This document shows, piece after piece, positions 44,313 to 53,731 of a DNA stretch of 64,000 nucleotides; within the stretch, counting starts at the first letter, position 1; each line of letters opens with the position of its first letter. The position numbers were made by a program, and so were the translations under genes. The notes beneath the pieces were generated by a model. It was not told the DNA's origin, did not search any database, and saw nothing but the letters and a program-made list of their open reading frames with translations. This DNA is from an uncultured Roseovarius sp. (GTDB lineage Bacteria > Pseudomonadota > Alphaproteobacteria > Rhodobacterales > Rhodobacteraceae), in NCBI RefSeq assembly GCF_947489715.1, contig NZ_CANLER010000004.1:310001-374000 (forward strand). The letters are read 5' to 3'.

Positions 44313-46709
44313 ATGCAAAGCCACGCACGCGTCGTTGTTATCGGGGGTGGCAATATGGGGACCGGGGTGCTGTACCATTTGGCGCATATGGGGTGGGCCG
44401 ATTGTGTGCTGATCGAAAAGGCGGAATTGACCAGCGGGGCCACCTGGCACGCTGCCGGGTTGGTCAGCCGGATGATTGGCGGTCAGGCATTGGGCGCGAT
44501 GCATGATTATGCCGTTGATCTTTACAAGCGGATCGAGGCCGAGACAGAAGTTGGCGTCAGTTGGCACAATTGTGGCTCATTGCGGGTGGCGACCAGTCCG
44601 GAACACATGGACTGGATTAATCACATCCGTGATGTCGTTTTGGCCCGTGGGCAGGAAGCGGAAATCATCGACGCCTCCGAAGTGGCCCGACTGAACCCGC
44701 TTTACGATGTGAAATCGGCGAGCGTTTTGGGAGCGATCTACACCCCCGACGACGGGCATGTGGACCCCTCCGGGACCTGTCAGGCGATGGCCAGGGGCGC
44801 GAGACAACTGGGTGCCAAGGTGATACGCAATTGTCGCGTCACGGGCGTACGGCAATTACCGTCAAGTGAATGGGAGGTGATGACCGAGCATGGTACGATC
44901 ATCGCCGAGCATGTGGTCAATGCGGGCGGCTATCACGCGCGGCAGCTGGGGGCGATGGCGGGGCTGGATTTGCCGATCACCACAATGCTGCACCACTATG
45001 TGGTGACGGATGCCGTGCCGGAGTTCGAGGGCATGGAGCATGAGATTCCCGTCACCCGAGATGATTACTTCTGTGGCTATATCCGTCGCGAACAGAGATC
45101 GGCCCTGATTGGTCTTTATGACAAGCAGGACCCCCAAGCCGTCTGGCTGGAAAGTTGTCCGTGGGATAGCGCCAATGAGCTGTTCGACCCCAACTGGGAC
45201 GGGATTACCCCCTGGCTTGAGAACTGCTTTGAGCGGATGCCTTCGCTGATGAATCGCGGCATCAAACGGGTGGTGAATGGCGGCATCACCTATACGCCGG
45301 ACGGAGCAATGATGCTGGGACCCGCACCGGGGCTGCGCAACTACTGGCTGGCGTGCGGCGCAACAGTGGGCATTGCATGGGGTCCGGGCGCGGGGCGCGC
45401 GCTGGCGCAGTGGATGATCGACGGATCGGCCGATATCTCCATGCGCGCCTTTGATCCGCGCCGGTTCGGCGCTTGGGCAGATGCCGAATACGCCCGCTCT
45501 CGCGCGACCGAAGATTACACGTTGCGGCAGGCGATGCCCTATCCACAGCATCAGCGTGAAAGCTGTCGGGGGGGCAAGATTTCCGGCGCACATGACCGAG
45601 CCAAAGCCCTGGGTGCAACGTTTGAGGAAGCCGGAGGATGGGAACGCCCGCGCCTTTATGCGCCCGATCCCTTGGGATGGCGACGCACATCCGCTTTCGA
45701 TCAGGTCGCAGCCGAGTGCCAAGCCGTGCGCCAGCGCGTGGGTTTGAGCGATCTTTCCGCCTTTGCCAAGTTTTGTATCGACGGGCCGGGGGCCGAGGAA
45801 TGGCTAAACACCGTCTGTGCCAACCGGATGCCGCGGTTGGGGCGCACCTGTCTTACGCTGATGCTGAACCGAAAGGGTACGATCGAAGGGGAGGCCACCA
45901 TTGCCCGCACCGGGCCTGAGAGTTTCTATTTCGTGACCGGCGCCCCCTCTGAGCGGCGGGTGTGGGACTGGCTGACCCTGCATTGCAGCGTGTCGATGGA
46001 TGGGGTCACGATAACCAATGCCACCGACGAGATCGGCATTTTGTGCCTTGCCGGACCGAAGGCGCGAGAGGTGTTGTACGCCTGTACGGATGATGACGTG
46101 TCGAACCCGGCGCTGCGTTGGTTGAACTGTGCGGAGCTGACGGTAGCAGGTGTACCGCTTCTGGCCCTACGGCTCAGCTTTTCCGGCGAACTGGCTTATG
46201 AATTGCACGCCCCCAATGATCAATTGTGCGCGCTGTGGGATGGCCTGTGGGACGCGGGTCAGCCCCACGGGATCGCGGCGTTTGGATCAAAGGCGCTGGA
46301 TAGTCTGAGGTTGGAGAAGTTCTATCGCGGTGGGCATGAATTGGCCAATGATGCGAGCCACAAGGATGTTGCACAAGAACGATTTGCCGCCACGGACAAG
46401 GTTTTCATCGGCCGTGACGCGATGCTTGCCCGCACGCCGCGCAGTCGGATTGCCCTTCTTGCGCTGGACGGTGAAGAAACTGACGCCCTGATTGGAGAGG
46501 CCGTTTTCAAGGGCGGGCATGTGGTTGGATCTGTGACCTCGGCGGCCTATGGACACACGGTTGGACGATCTCTTGCCATCGCGTTCTTGGCGGAAGAGGC
46601 TCGGGAACCGGGAACCAAGTTGACGGTGTCGGTTCTCGGTCAACTGGTCGCGGCGATGGTATTGCCCGGCGCACCTTGGGATCCGGACAACGAAAGGTTG
46701 AAAGCATGA
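44313..46709 (+). CDS. Dimethylglycine/sarcosine dehydrogenase-type FAD protein
   Basis: The 798-residue protein has the three-part layout of this group: an N-terminal FAD domain (VVIGGGNMGTGVLYHL, about 8-23), an FAO_M linker (about 370-430), and a C-terminal GCV_T (aminomethyltransferase) part from about 440 to the end. The SGATWHAAGL motif places H46 where the flavin is covalently bound in dimethylglycine dehydrogenase. These enzymes demethylate N-methyl amines and pass the one-carbon unit to tetrahydrofolate. It follows the regulator by three bases and its stop overlaps the methyltransferase (ATGA). The substrate may not be dimethylglycine. Confidence 0.92.
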   Translation: MQSHARVVVIGGGNMGTGVLYHLAHMGWADCVLIEKAELTSGATWHAAGLVSRMIGGQALGAMHDYAVDLYKRIEAETEVGVSWHNCGSLRVATSPEHMDWINHIRDVVLARGQEAEIIDASEVARLNPLYDVKSASVLGAIYTPDDGHVDPSGTCQAMARGARQLGAKVIRNCRVTGVRQLPSSEWEVMTEHGTIIAEHVVNAGGYHARQLGAMAGLDLPITTMLHHYVVTDAVPEFEGMEHEIPVTRDDYFCGYIRREQRSALIGLYDKQDPQAVWLESCPWDSANELFDPNWDGITPWLENCFERMPSLMNRGIKRVVNGGITYTPDGAMMLGPAPGLRNYWLACGATVGIAWGPGAGRALAQWMIDGSADISMRAFDPRRFGAWADAEYARSRATEDYTLRQAMPYPQHQRESCRGGKISGAHDRAKALGATFEEAGGWERPRLYAPDPLGWRRTSAFDQVAAECQAVRQRVGLSDLSAFAKFCIDGPGAEEWLNTVCANRMPRLGRTCLTLMLNRKGTIEGEATIARTGPESFYFVTGAPSERRVWDWLTLHCSVSMDGVTITNATDEIGILCLAGPKAREVLYACTDDDVSNPALRWLNCAELTVAGVPLLALRLSFSGELAYELHAPNDQLCALWDGLWDAGQPHGIAAFGSKALDSLRLEKFYRGGHELANDASHKDVAQERFAATDKVFIGRDAMLARTPRSRIALLALDGEETDALIGEAVFKGGHVVGSVTSAAYGHTVGRSLAIAFLAEEAREPGTKLTVSVLGQLVAAMVLPGAPWDPDNERLKA

Positions 46710-47335
46710 GCGACAACAAGGTTCTGAAATCCTATGCCGCCTCAAGTTCCGAAGATCAGCAGGCCACCTATGACAACTGGGCCGATAGCTATGAGCGCGA
46801 TCTCTGCGCAATGGGATATCGCCTGCCTGCCCTTGCCGCCGGGGTCTTTGCCCGGTTTGTGCCGATTGAGACTGGACCCATTCTGGATGCCGGTTGCGGT
46901 GGTGGCATTCAAGCCGAGGCGCTGGCGCTTTTGGGCTACAGCCCATTGATCGGGCTGGACCTGTCGACAGGGATGCTAAATGTGGCGAGGCAAAAAGGTA
47001 TCTATTCCGAGCTGCATCAGGGTGCCTTGGGTGCCAGGTTGGATCTGCCCGATAACAGCATGAGGGCAGTTCTTTGCATCGGGACGATCACGCCAAACCA
47101 TGCCCCACCCGAAAGCTTTGATGGGCTTATACGCGTGGCCCGCGCTGGTGCGCCGATTGTGTTCAGCCTGCGCGATGATCCAGCCCAGGATCCGGCTTAT
47201 CCCACCCGCATTGCAACTCTGGTTCGGGACGGTATGTGGCACGAGGTTTGGAGCAGCGACAGTATTCACTCCATGCCCTACGGCGCCGAGGAAGTTACAC
47301 ACCGCCTGCATGTTTACAGAAAGGCCGAAGCATGA
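46706..47335 (+). CDS. Class I SAM-dependent methyltransferase
   Basis: 209 residues from the ATG at 46706 overlapping the previous stop. Motif I, ILDAGCGGGIQAEAL (about 65-79), the acidic loop at IGLDLSTGML and the LCIGTI post-I region fit a Rossmann methyltransferase of the Methyltransf_11/25 kind. Its coupling to a demethylating flavoprotein is of interest: it may take methyl groups to an acceptor or act on a pathway intermediate, but the acceptor is unknown. Confidence 0.85.
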   Translation: MSDNKVLKSYAASSSEDQQATYDNWADSYERDLCAMGYRLPALAAGVFARFVPIETGPILDAGCGGGIQAEALALLGYSPLIGLDLSTGMLNVARQKGIYSELHQGALGARLDLPDNSMRAVLCIGTITPNHAPPESFDGLIRVARAGAPIVFSLRDDPAQDPAYPTRIATLVRDGMWHEVWSSDSIHSMPYGAEEVTHRLHVYRKAEA

Positions 47336-47372
47336 TGGCTCCAAATTCGTTTGCCAAATTGCACATCGAAAA

Positions 47373-47399
47373 ATCCTCGGGCAAGTAATGCCCGAGGAT
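47373..47399. terminator. Bidirectional intrinsic terminator
   Basis: ATCCTCGGGCA-AGTAA-TGCCCGAGGAT is a perfect 11-bp stem with a 5-base loop. On the minus strand TTTTTC follows directly; on the plus strand CAAACGTTTTTTC follows. It closes both the methyltransferase operon (plus) and the binding-protein gene (minus). Confidence 0.85.
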
Positions 47400-47470
47400 C
47401 AAACGTTTTTTCATAAGCCATAGTTTCCACGAGCAAGAGATTTTTCTTCGCATCGGGCAATCGGACTAAC

Positions 47471-49084
47471 TCAGCTCTTGAACCACCAGCGCTGATAGGC
47501 GCGCGCGCCGTCCAGCTCCCATGTCGAACTGACCGTGTCGGCATGACCAACCTTATCGCTATGGGCATAAACGTAGTTTGTGAACATCGGAATGATCGAT
47601 CCGCCTTCATCCCGCAATAGCATCGACATATCACGGTACATTTCGGCGCGTTTGGCGTCATCAAGCTCGGCCTTGGCCTCAAGCAGGATCTTGTCAAACC
47701 CATCATGGCTCCAGAACGCCTCGGACCATGGCGCACCGCTTTGATAGGCCAGTGTATAGATCATGTCCGGCGTGGGCCGTGCGCCCCATTTGGAAAAGAT
47801 GAAAGGCTTTTTCAGCCATACATCCGCCCAGTAACCATCCCCCGGTTCACGCACGGGTTGCAGCGAGATGCCCGCCGCCTTGGCCTGTTCGGCATAAAGC
47901 GTAACGAAATCCACCGCGCCCGGCATGATCGAATCCGATGCCGAGACGTTAAGGGACAGGCCCTCCATCCCGGCTTCTTTCAGGTGCCACTTGGCCTTGT
48001 CGGGATCATAGGCGCGTTGTTCGATCCCTTCGGGGTAGTAAGGCATATTGGGCGAGATGTGGAAATCATTGCCCAGGGTGGCCGTGCCGAACACGATCTT
48101 TTCGATCAGCTCTTCGCGGTTCATCGACAGTTTCAGAGCCATGCGCACATTGTTGTCGTCGAACGGAGCGGCGGTGACATGCATGGGCATGGTCACGGTC
48201 GAACCGGACGGTAGGTTGAGAATTTCCAGGCCAGGACGACGACGCAGAAGTTCCAACGTTTTGAGGTCGACCGAGCTGACCGCGTCCACATCACCGGACA
48301 CAAGGGCGGTCTGGCGCGCGTTGGGGTCGTTGATCGCGATCATTTCAACCGCATCAAAATACGCCCCTTCGCCGTGCCAGCCATCATGCTTGGTGAGCGT
48401 CGCGCTGACACCGGGATTGAAGCTGTTAATCTTGTAGGGGCCGGCACCGATGCCACCTTTCCAATCCAGATTGCCATCAGCATCCGCTGGGCAGATCGCG
48501 ATATGATAATCGGTCAGGATATAGGGCAGATCGGCCAGGCCCTGATCCAATTCGACGATCAGGGTATGATCACCGTCGGCGCGCACATCCATCACATTAC
48601 CAAGGAGAGATTTAGCGGCCGAGGTGCTTTCCTCACCCAGGTGGTGGCGGAGTGAAGCGGCCGCGTCGCGCGAGGTGAATTTTCGGCCGTCGTGGAATGT
48701 TGCGTTCTTGTTCAGCTCGAACGTCCAGACCTTGGCATCTGGCGACGCTTCCCAGCTGTCAGCCATGTCCGGGCCTGCCGTGCCGTCCACGTTGATCTTG
48801 GTCATGTAGCTGCGTGAGGCATGGGCCAGCTGGATCATGAAGACCGAGAGATATTGGCCGGGATCCTGTACGTCGGAAGTGTTGGCGTCATGAATGGCCA
48901 CGCGGAAGGTGCCGCCCTGGCTTGGAGTTGCGGCCGAGACCTGATTGGTCCAAAGAGCGGTCGCTGCGGTGGTTGTCAGGCCTGCCGCGGTGGCGTGGCC
49001 CATAAAGCTGCGGCGGCTGATGCCGCGTTGCTGGCCCGCCGCAATGATGCGGTCGAGCACAATTTGATCAGTGCTTCTTGTCAT
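47471..49084 (-). CDS. ABC transporter substrate-binding protein, SBP_bac_5 type, Tat-exported
   Basis: The 537-residue protein has a twin-arginine signal (SRRSFMGHATAAGLTTTAA near residues 23-41) and a long extracytoplasmic body of the oligopeptide/nickel/opine binding family. In marine Rhodobacteraceae members also carry quaternary amines and amino acid derivatives. No permease or ATPase genes lie next to it, so it is an orphan here and must rely on unlinked partners. It lies between two oxygenase-containing operons and follows the Rieske gene at 49176 in the same direction. Confidence 0.9.
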   Translation of the reverse strand: MTRSTDQIVLDRIIAAGQQRGISRRSFMGHATAAGLTTTAATALWTNQVSAATPSQGGTFRVAIHDANTSDVQDPGQYLSVFMIQLAHASRSYMTKINVDGTAGPDMADSWEASPDAKVWTFELNKNATFHDGRKFTSRDAAASLRHHLGEESTSAAKSLLGNVMDVRADGDHTLIVELDQGLADLPYILTDYHIAICPADADGNLDWKGGIGAGPYKINSFNPGVSATLTKHDGWHGEGAYFDAVEMIAINDPNARQTALVSGDVDAVSSVDLKTLELLRRRPGLEILNLPSGSTVTMPMHVTAAPFDDNNVRMALKLSMNREELIEKIVFGTATLGNDFHISPNMPYYPEGIEQRAYDPDKAKWHLKEAGMEGLSLNVSASDSIMPGAVDFVTLYAEQAKAAGISLQPVREPGDGYWADVWLKKPFIFSKWGARPTPDMIYTLAYQSGAPWSEAFWSHDGFDKILLEAKAELDDAKRAEMYRDMSMLLRDEGGSIIPMFTNYVYAHSDKVGHADTVSSTWELDGARAYQRWWFKS

Positions 49085-49175
49085 TTTCTGTTTCCCTGTC
49101 GGTTTATATCAATGATTAAGGCGGCCATAGGCCGTTTTCATTGTCGATTTTTCGCCATTTGCCCGACTGTGGCGT

Positions 49176-50333
49176 CTATTTTCCGGTATTCACCGACATT
49201 GCGTCAGCACCCAGCTTACGCCCCATGTATTGAATGAAATCCCAGATCGTTCCCTCAAACGCATCCGGGGCAAGTGGTCCACCGGGGTATCCGCGGGTCT
49301 TTAGGGCCTTTTGCAATATTTCCAGTTTCTCCTTGTCCTCGGCGTTGAACGCGCGGCACAGATCGACATAGCCTTTCGTGGCGCCCGAGGTCGGTTCATC
49401 CTTCTGCCCGGTCACACCCCAGCGGATGCGCACCCGGTCGGGCCCATCGGGGCGGATGATCATGAACAGAGTAAAATCGGTACCCATGCCGACCATCAGA
49501 TTGGGAAAAATCCCATACATGGGGGAATTATTTTTTTCCTCCTCGGTCAGGTCCGGGTGGAACGGCCCGCGCGGCGGATAATCGGGGTTATAGAAAGCGT
49601 GGTAGCCGGTCCAGCCTTCACCCGAGACCATTTTCTTGCACAATCGCGTCGGGGTGATCGGGTGCAGGGTGGTCAGATGGGTTGCGGAGAGGTGATAGCC
49701 CTCCATGAAATTCTCAAACAAGGCCTTCCAGTTACAGGCCCAGATATCTTCTTCCATGAAAACAAGGAACCGGTCTTCCTGATGGTAGTTGCGGATCACC
49801 TCGGACAGGCCATCAAGGCGCGGGGCCAGAGGGGTGGCGTTGCCGTCAAGATTGACAAAGATCCAACCTTTCCAAATCTCGGAGGCAAATTCCGGCAGCC
49901 CGCATTTCGATTGATCAAAGCGGGATTGTTTTTTCATCATCGGCGCGGCCTTCAAGGCACCGGTCGTGTCATAGGTCCAGGTGTGATAGGCGCAGATGAA
50001 CTTGCGTGCGTTGCCCGAGCCTTCGGCCACGCGGTTGCCCCGGTGACGGCAGACATTTGACAAAACGCGTACCACGCCCTCCTGATCCCGCACGACAAGA
50101 AGCTGTTCGTCCAGAAGCTCGGAGGTGAAATAGTCGCCATTGTTGCGCAGCTCGCCTACATGGCCCACGCACAGCCAGTCGCGGCGCAGCACGTTATCCG
50201 TCTCATGATCCAGAAACGCCGCCGAGGTATAGTATTCGGCCGGCATGGCATAGGCGTCCTCAGCCGGGCGGCCCGCGCGCTCCGCCAGTTCCTGTGTCAG
50301 GCGGCTGATCTCATCATCGGTTCTGTCAAGCAT
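49176..50333 (-). CDS. Rieske oxygenase, Glu-bridged (second)
   Basis: 385 residues from the ATG at 50333, the first start after a palindromic control site; the longer open frame upstream is ignored. Rieske ligands are C95-x-H97 and C114-x-x-H117. The catalytic motif ENFMEGYHLSATH has E211 at the bridge and H214/H219 as iron ligands, the same Glu-bridge type as the oxygenase at 40848 and as CntA. This supports a quaternary or N-methyl amine substrate such as a betaine. It lies upstream of the orphan ABC binding protein on the same strand. Confidence 0.9.
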   Translation of the reverse strand: MLDRTDDEISRLTQELAERAGRPAEDAYAMPAEYYTSAAFLDHETDNVLRRDWLCVGHVGELRNNGDYFTSELLDEQLLVVRDQEGVVRVLSNVCRHRGNRVAEGSGNARKFICAYHTWTYDTTGALKAAPMMKKQSRFDQSKCGLPEFASEIWKGWIFVNLDGNATPLAPRLDGLSEVIRNYHQEDRFLVFMEEDIWACNWKALFENFMEGYHLSATHLTTLHPITPTRLCKKMVSGEGWTGYHAFYNPDYPPRGPFHPDLTEEEKNNSPMYGIFPNLMVGMGTDFTLFMIIRPDGPDRVRIRWGVTGQKDEPTSGATKGYVDLCRAFNAEDKEKLEILQKALKTRGYPGGPLAPDAFEGTIWDFIQYMGRKLGADAMSVNTGK

Positions 50334-50375
50334 TGAGTATCCTGCCTCGTAAAAAACTGTCCGCTGGTGCTCCCC

Positions 50376-50395
50376 TAAACTGTGATCACAGTTTA
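50376..50395. promoter_or_regulatory. Perfect 20-bp palindrome upstream of the second Glu-bridged Rieske gene
   Basis: TAAACTGTGATCACAGTTTA reads the same on both strands. It lies 43 bases before the oxygenase start and 217 bases before the divergent ornithine-cyclodeaminase-like gene, so it is a strong candidate dimer operator for one or both. Confidence 0.65.
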
Positions 50396-50612
50396 ACGAT
50401 TCTGGCAAGCGCGATCCCCGAAGTATTGGCCGACGAGGGAGTGAACGTTCGACGGTGCGAAACATATCCCATTCATCGCCTTCATTTGGCATTTGATATG
50501 CATGATCGCGCAGGATTCCGCATGGTGCTTTTTAATGCGCTTTCACGTCGCGGCTGGAAGTAACCCTTTCAATTATGCAAGGATACATTGCGGCTTGCTG
50601 GAGGGGAATCTT

Positions 50613-51584
50613 ATGCACGTGACATCTCATTCTGACGCGCCTGTCATTCTTGATAGCGCCGCTGTCGATGCCTTGTTGCCACAAATGGATGTGCAGGCGG
50701 AACTGCAGGTGATGTTCAGGGCGATGGGACAGGGGAAAGCGGTGCAACCGGCACAGAGTGTGACCGAATTTCCTGGCAAGGATGGCGACTTCATCACCTA
50801 TCTGGGTGCGATTGAGGAGATGGGCGTGTTCGGCGCCAAACTGTCCCCCTATATCGTGACAGATGCTGCGCCGATCATCACAGCTTGGACCGCGTTGATG
50901 AGCATGCAAACAGGCCAACCGCTTGCATGGTGTGATGCGGCTAGGTTGACGACCGAACGCACGGCGGGGACGACCGCACTGGCGGTGGATTTTCTGGCGA
51001 CGGCGACGGCAAATCATCTTGCGATCATAGGCAGTGGAGCGGTTGCGCAGGCGCATCTGCGCCATGTGCTGAACCTGCGGCCCTGGACGCGGATTTCCGT
51101 TTATTCCCCCGCGCTGGAGGATGATCAGGCGCGGCTGGCGCAGTGGCATGCACTGTCGGAAAACGTGACCGTCTCGGAGGACGCCAAAAGCTGCATCAGC
51201 GGTGCGGATGTGGTGATGCTCTGTACATCATCGGGCACGCCGGTCATTGATCCGGCAGATATCGGCAAGCCAGCTTTTATCACTTCGATCAGCACCAACG
51301 CGCCGGCGGCGCACGAGGTGCCGCCCGGGTTTCTGCCGGAGGCAGATGTCTATTGTGATTATGCTCCGACCACACCGGGAGCGGCAGCCGAGATGCGTCT
51401 GGCCGAGGCTGAACACGGTTGGTCCCCTGAAGAGATCAAGGGTGATCTGGCAATGCTTGCCTGCGGGGAAGCGCCCTTGCCCAGCTATGAAAGGCCTGTC
51501 TATTTCCGTTCGATCGGGTTGGGGCTGGAAGACATTGCGATGGCCTACGGTATCTGGAAATTGGCGCAAGCGCAGCGCGGCTGA
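50613..51584 (+). CDS. Ornithine cyclodeaminase / mu-crystallin family protein
   Basis: 323 residues from the ATG at 50613 behind GGAGGGGAA; the frame is open 40 codons further up without a ribosome site. The NAD-binding motif is AIIGSGAVAQAHLRHV (about 125-140) and KLSPYIV, W-x-D-A-A-R-L-T occur where the family binds substrate. Members act as ornithine cyclodeaminases or as pyrroline-2-carboxylate and imine reductases; the hydroxyectoine gene eutC belongs here. It leads the plus-strand trio with an aminotransferase and a dehydratase. Confidence 0.88.
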   Translation: MHVTSHSDAPVILDSAAVDALLPQMDVQAELQVMFRAMGQGKAVQPAQSVTEFPGKDGDFITYLGAIEEMGVFGAKLSPYIVTDAAPIITAWTALMSMQTGQPLAWCDAARLTTERTAGTTALAVDFLATATANHLAIIGSGAVAQAHLRHVLNLRPWTRISVYSPALEDDQARLAQWHALSENVTVSEDAKSCISGADVVMLCTSSGTPVIDPADIGKPAFITSISTNAPAAHEVPPGFLPEADVYCDYAPTTPGAAAEMRLAEAEHGWSPEEIKGDLAMLACGEAPLPSYERPVYFRSIGLGLEDIAMAYGIWKLAQAQRG

Positions 51585-51602
51585 GTGATTGGGAGACTTG
51601 AG

Positions 51603-52769
51603 ATGAAGATCAAACCTTTCGGCGTTGAAATCTGGATGAACGAGTTTGAAAATCACTGTGATTTCAATCTGGCAGAAACCTGTGTTGCGTCTTTGACGGT
51701 TGAGCAATTGCTGGAGATGTCTGGCAAGAACGCCGATGTGCTGGATGATCTCAAACCGCTGAAGCTGACCTACGGTGCCATTGAGGGATCAGACCGGCTG
51801 CGCGATGCGATCTGCACGCTTTATGAAGGCCAAAGCCGCCACAACGTCGTGGTTACCCACGGTGCCATAGGGGCCAATGCATTGGTACATGAAACGCTGG
51901 TGGAGCCGGGCGATCACGTAATCTCGGTCCGGCCGACCTATCAGCAGCATTATTCCATCCCTGAAAGCTATGGGGCGATGGTCGATATCCTTCATCTGCG
52001 GCCAGAAAACGGGTTTTTGCCCGATCTTGACGAGTTCGCAGCGATGATCCGCCCTGAAACCAGACTGATTGCGATCAACAACCCGAACAACCCTACGGGC
52101 GCGTTGATGGATGTGGCCTATCTTGAGCAATTCATCGGGATCGCGCGGCGCAGCCAGGCCTATATTCTCTGCGATGAAGTCTATCGTGGTACTGCACAGC
52201 AGGGCGACGGCTTTTCGCCCGCGATTGCCGATATGTATGAGCGCGGTATCAGCGTGGCGGGCATGTCAAAGACCTTTTCGCTGGCCGGTTTGCGCCTAGG
52301 CTGGATTGCCGCAGCGCCTGAGGTGATCGAGGCTGTATCCATACATCGTGATTACAATACGATCAGCGTCGGTATGTTGGATGATTATTTTGCCGCGCTT
52401 GCGCTTGAAAGCAAAGCCCGCATTCTGGAACGCAGCCACCGGATCACGCGGGGTAACTTGCAAATCCTTGACGATTGGGTGCAGAGCGAACCGGCAATCT
52501 TCTATGTAAAACCGCAGGCTGGGACGACGGCGCTGCTGAAATACGATTTCGACATGTCGTCACGGGATTTCTGTGTCGAGCTGCTCAACGAAACCGGGGT
52601 GATGTTCACCCCCGGTTCAGTTCTGCACATGGAGGGTTGGTTGCGCATCGGCTATGCCAACGATCCCGAAATCCTGAAGGTCGGATTGGCAAAAGTCACT
52701 GAATTTATGGCACGGCTGAAGCAGAAGGGCGTAGCGCATGCGCAACCTGACGGACAGGTGGCAATATGA
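51603..52769 (+). CDS. PLP-dependent aminotransferase, class I/II
   Basis: 388 residues from the ATG at 51603, preceded by GGGAG; the frame opens slightly earlier at 51585. Motifs are INNPNNPTGAL, DEVYRG and the PLP lysine K223 in GMSKTFSLAGLRLGW. It could transaminate an amino acid or a demethylated amine produced by the oxygenases, with a keto acid acceptor. It starts 18 bases after the cyclodeaminase-like gene. Confidence 0.92.
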   Translation: MKIKPFGVEIWMNEFENHCDFNLAETCVASLTVEQLLEMSGKNADVLDDLKPLKLTYGAIEGSDRLRDAICTLYEGQSRHNVVVTHGAIGANALVHETLVEPGDHVISVRPTYQQHYSIPESYGAMVDILHLRPENGFLPDLDEFAAMIRPETRLIAINNPNNPTGALMDVAYLEQFIGIARRSQAYILCDEVYRGTAQQGDGFSPAIADMYERGISVAGMSKTFSLAGLRLGWIAAAPEVIEAVSIHRDYNTISVGMLDDYFAALALESKARILERSHRITRGNLQILDDWVQSEPAIFYVKPQAGTTALLKYDFDMSSRDFCVELLNETGVMFTPGSVLHMEGWLRIGYANDPEILKVGLAKVTEFMARLKQKGVAHAQPDGQVAI

Positions 52770-52780
52770 GGGAGGACCGT

Positions 52781-53731
52781 ATGAGCCAGTCCGCCGCGCG
52801 TTCGGTCAGGGCCCGGCGGCGTATAAATGATCTGATCTATCAAACACCTACTTTGCCCGCGCGGGTGCTGGGTGATGAAATGGGCTGCGATTTACGGTTC
52901 AAGGCCGAGAATTTCCAGTTGACAGGCTCTTTCAAGATGCGTGGTGCCGCCAGCAAGATGACGGCGCTTGATCCTGGTCAGAAACTGATCACCGCCTCTT
53001 CAGGCAATCACGGGATTGCCTCATCGCGGGCGGCGTCTTTGACCGGGCAGGACCTGACCGTTGTTTTGCCTGAAACCGTGGCCCGCGCCAAACTTGAAAA
53101 GATCCGTGCCTTTGGGGTTGAGGTCATCATGCACGGGGAGGAATCGGGCATGGCAGAAATCCACGCACAAAATCTCGCAGCGTCAGGCGATTACACGTAC
53201 ATCTCGCCTTATAATGATGTGGATGTCATCGCCGGTCAGGGCACCATTGGTCTGGAACTGCTGGAGCAGGTGGATGAGGTCGATAACATCTTTATCTCGA
53301 TGGGCGGCGGCGGGCTGATCAGCGGTATTGGGTCAGTCCTCAAGAGTTTTTCCGGGAACACGCATGTGATCGGCGTTTCAGCGCAGAATTCGGCAGCTTT
53401 GGCAGCGTCAATACAGGCGGGCAGGGTGGTGGAAACTGAGCATCTGGACACACTTGCAGATGGCGTGGCGGGTGGGATGGACCAAGATAGCTTGACCTTG
53501 CCGCTGGCCATGGATGTGATTGATCAGGTCGTTGAATGCAGCGAAGCAGAGATTGCTGCCGCACTCAGACGGCTGGCGAAGGATGAAAACATGCTGGTAG
53601 AAGGTGCGGCAGCGCTTGCGCTGGCCGGGTTCCTGCAATTGTCAGACGAGATGCGCGGGCAAACCAATGTCGTCCTGTTATGTGGTGCCAACTTTGACTG
53701 GACCAAGGTCAGCTCTCTGATTCAAAGTTGA
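52781..53731 (+). CDS. Threonine dehydratase-like PLP enzyme
   Basis: 316 residues from the ATG at 52781, which has GGGAGG five bases upstream; an ATG at 52766 overlapping the aminotransferase stop (ATGA) is the alternative. The PLP lysine is K52 in LTGSFKMRGA, with SSGNHG and SMGGGGL forming the phosphate loop. Enzymes of this group include threonine and serine dehydratases and the ectoine-pathway EutB, which pairs with an OCD-like EutC as it does here. The real substrate is unknown. Confidence 0.9.
   Translation: MSQSAARSVRARRRINDLIYQTPTLPARVLGDEMGCDLRFKAENFQLTGSFKMRGAASKMTALDPGQKLITASSGNHGIASSRAASLTGQDLTVVLPETVARAKLEKIRAFGVEVIMHGEESGMAEIHAQNLAASGDYTYISPYNDVDVIAGQGTIGLELLEQVDEVDNIFISMGGGGLISGIGSVLKSFSGNTHVIGVSAQNSAALAASIQAGRVVETEHLDTLADGVAGGMDQDSLTLPLAMDVIDQVVECSEAEIAAALRRLAKDENMLVEGAAALALAGFLQLSDEMRGQTNVVLLCGANFDWTKVSSLIQS

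Noticed and set aside
44862..45722. 286-codon open frame antisense to the DMGDH-type gene
   Set aside because: Covered by a real gene on the other strand; no family features.
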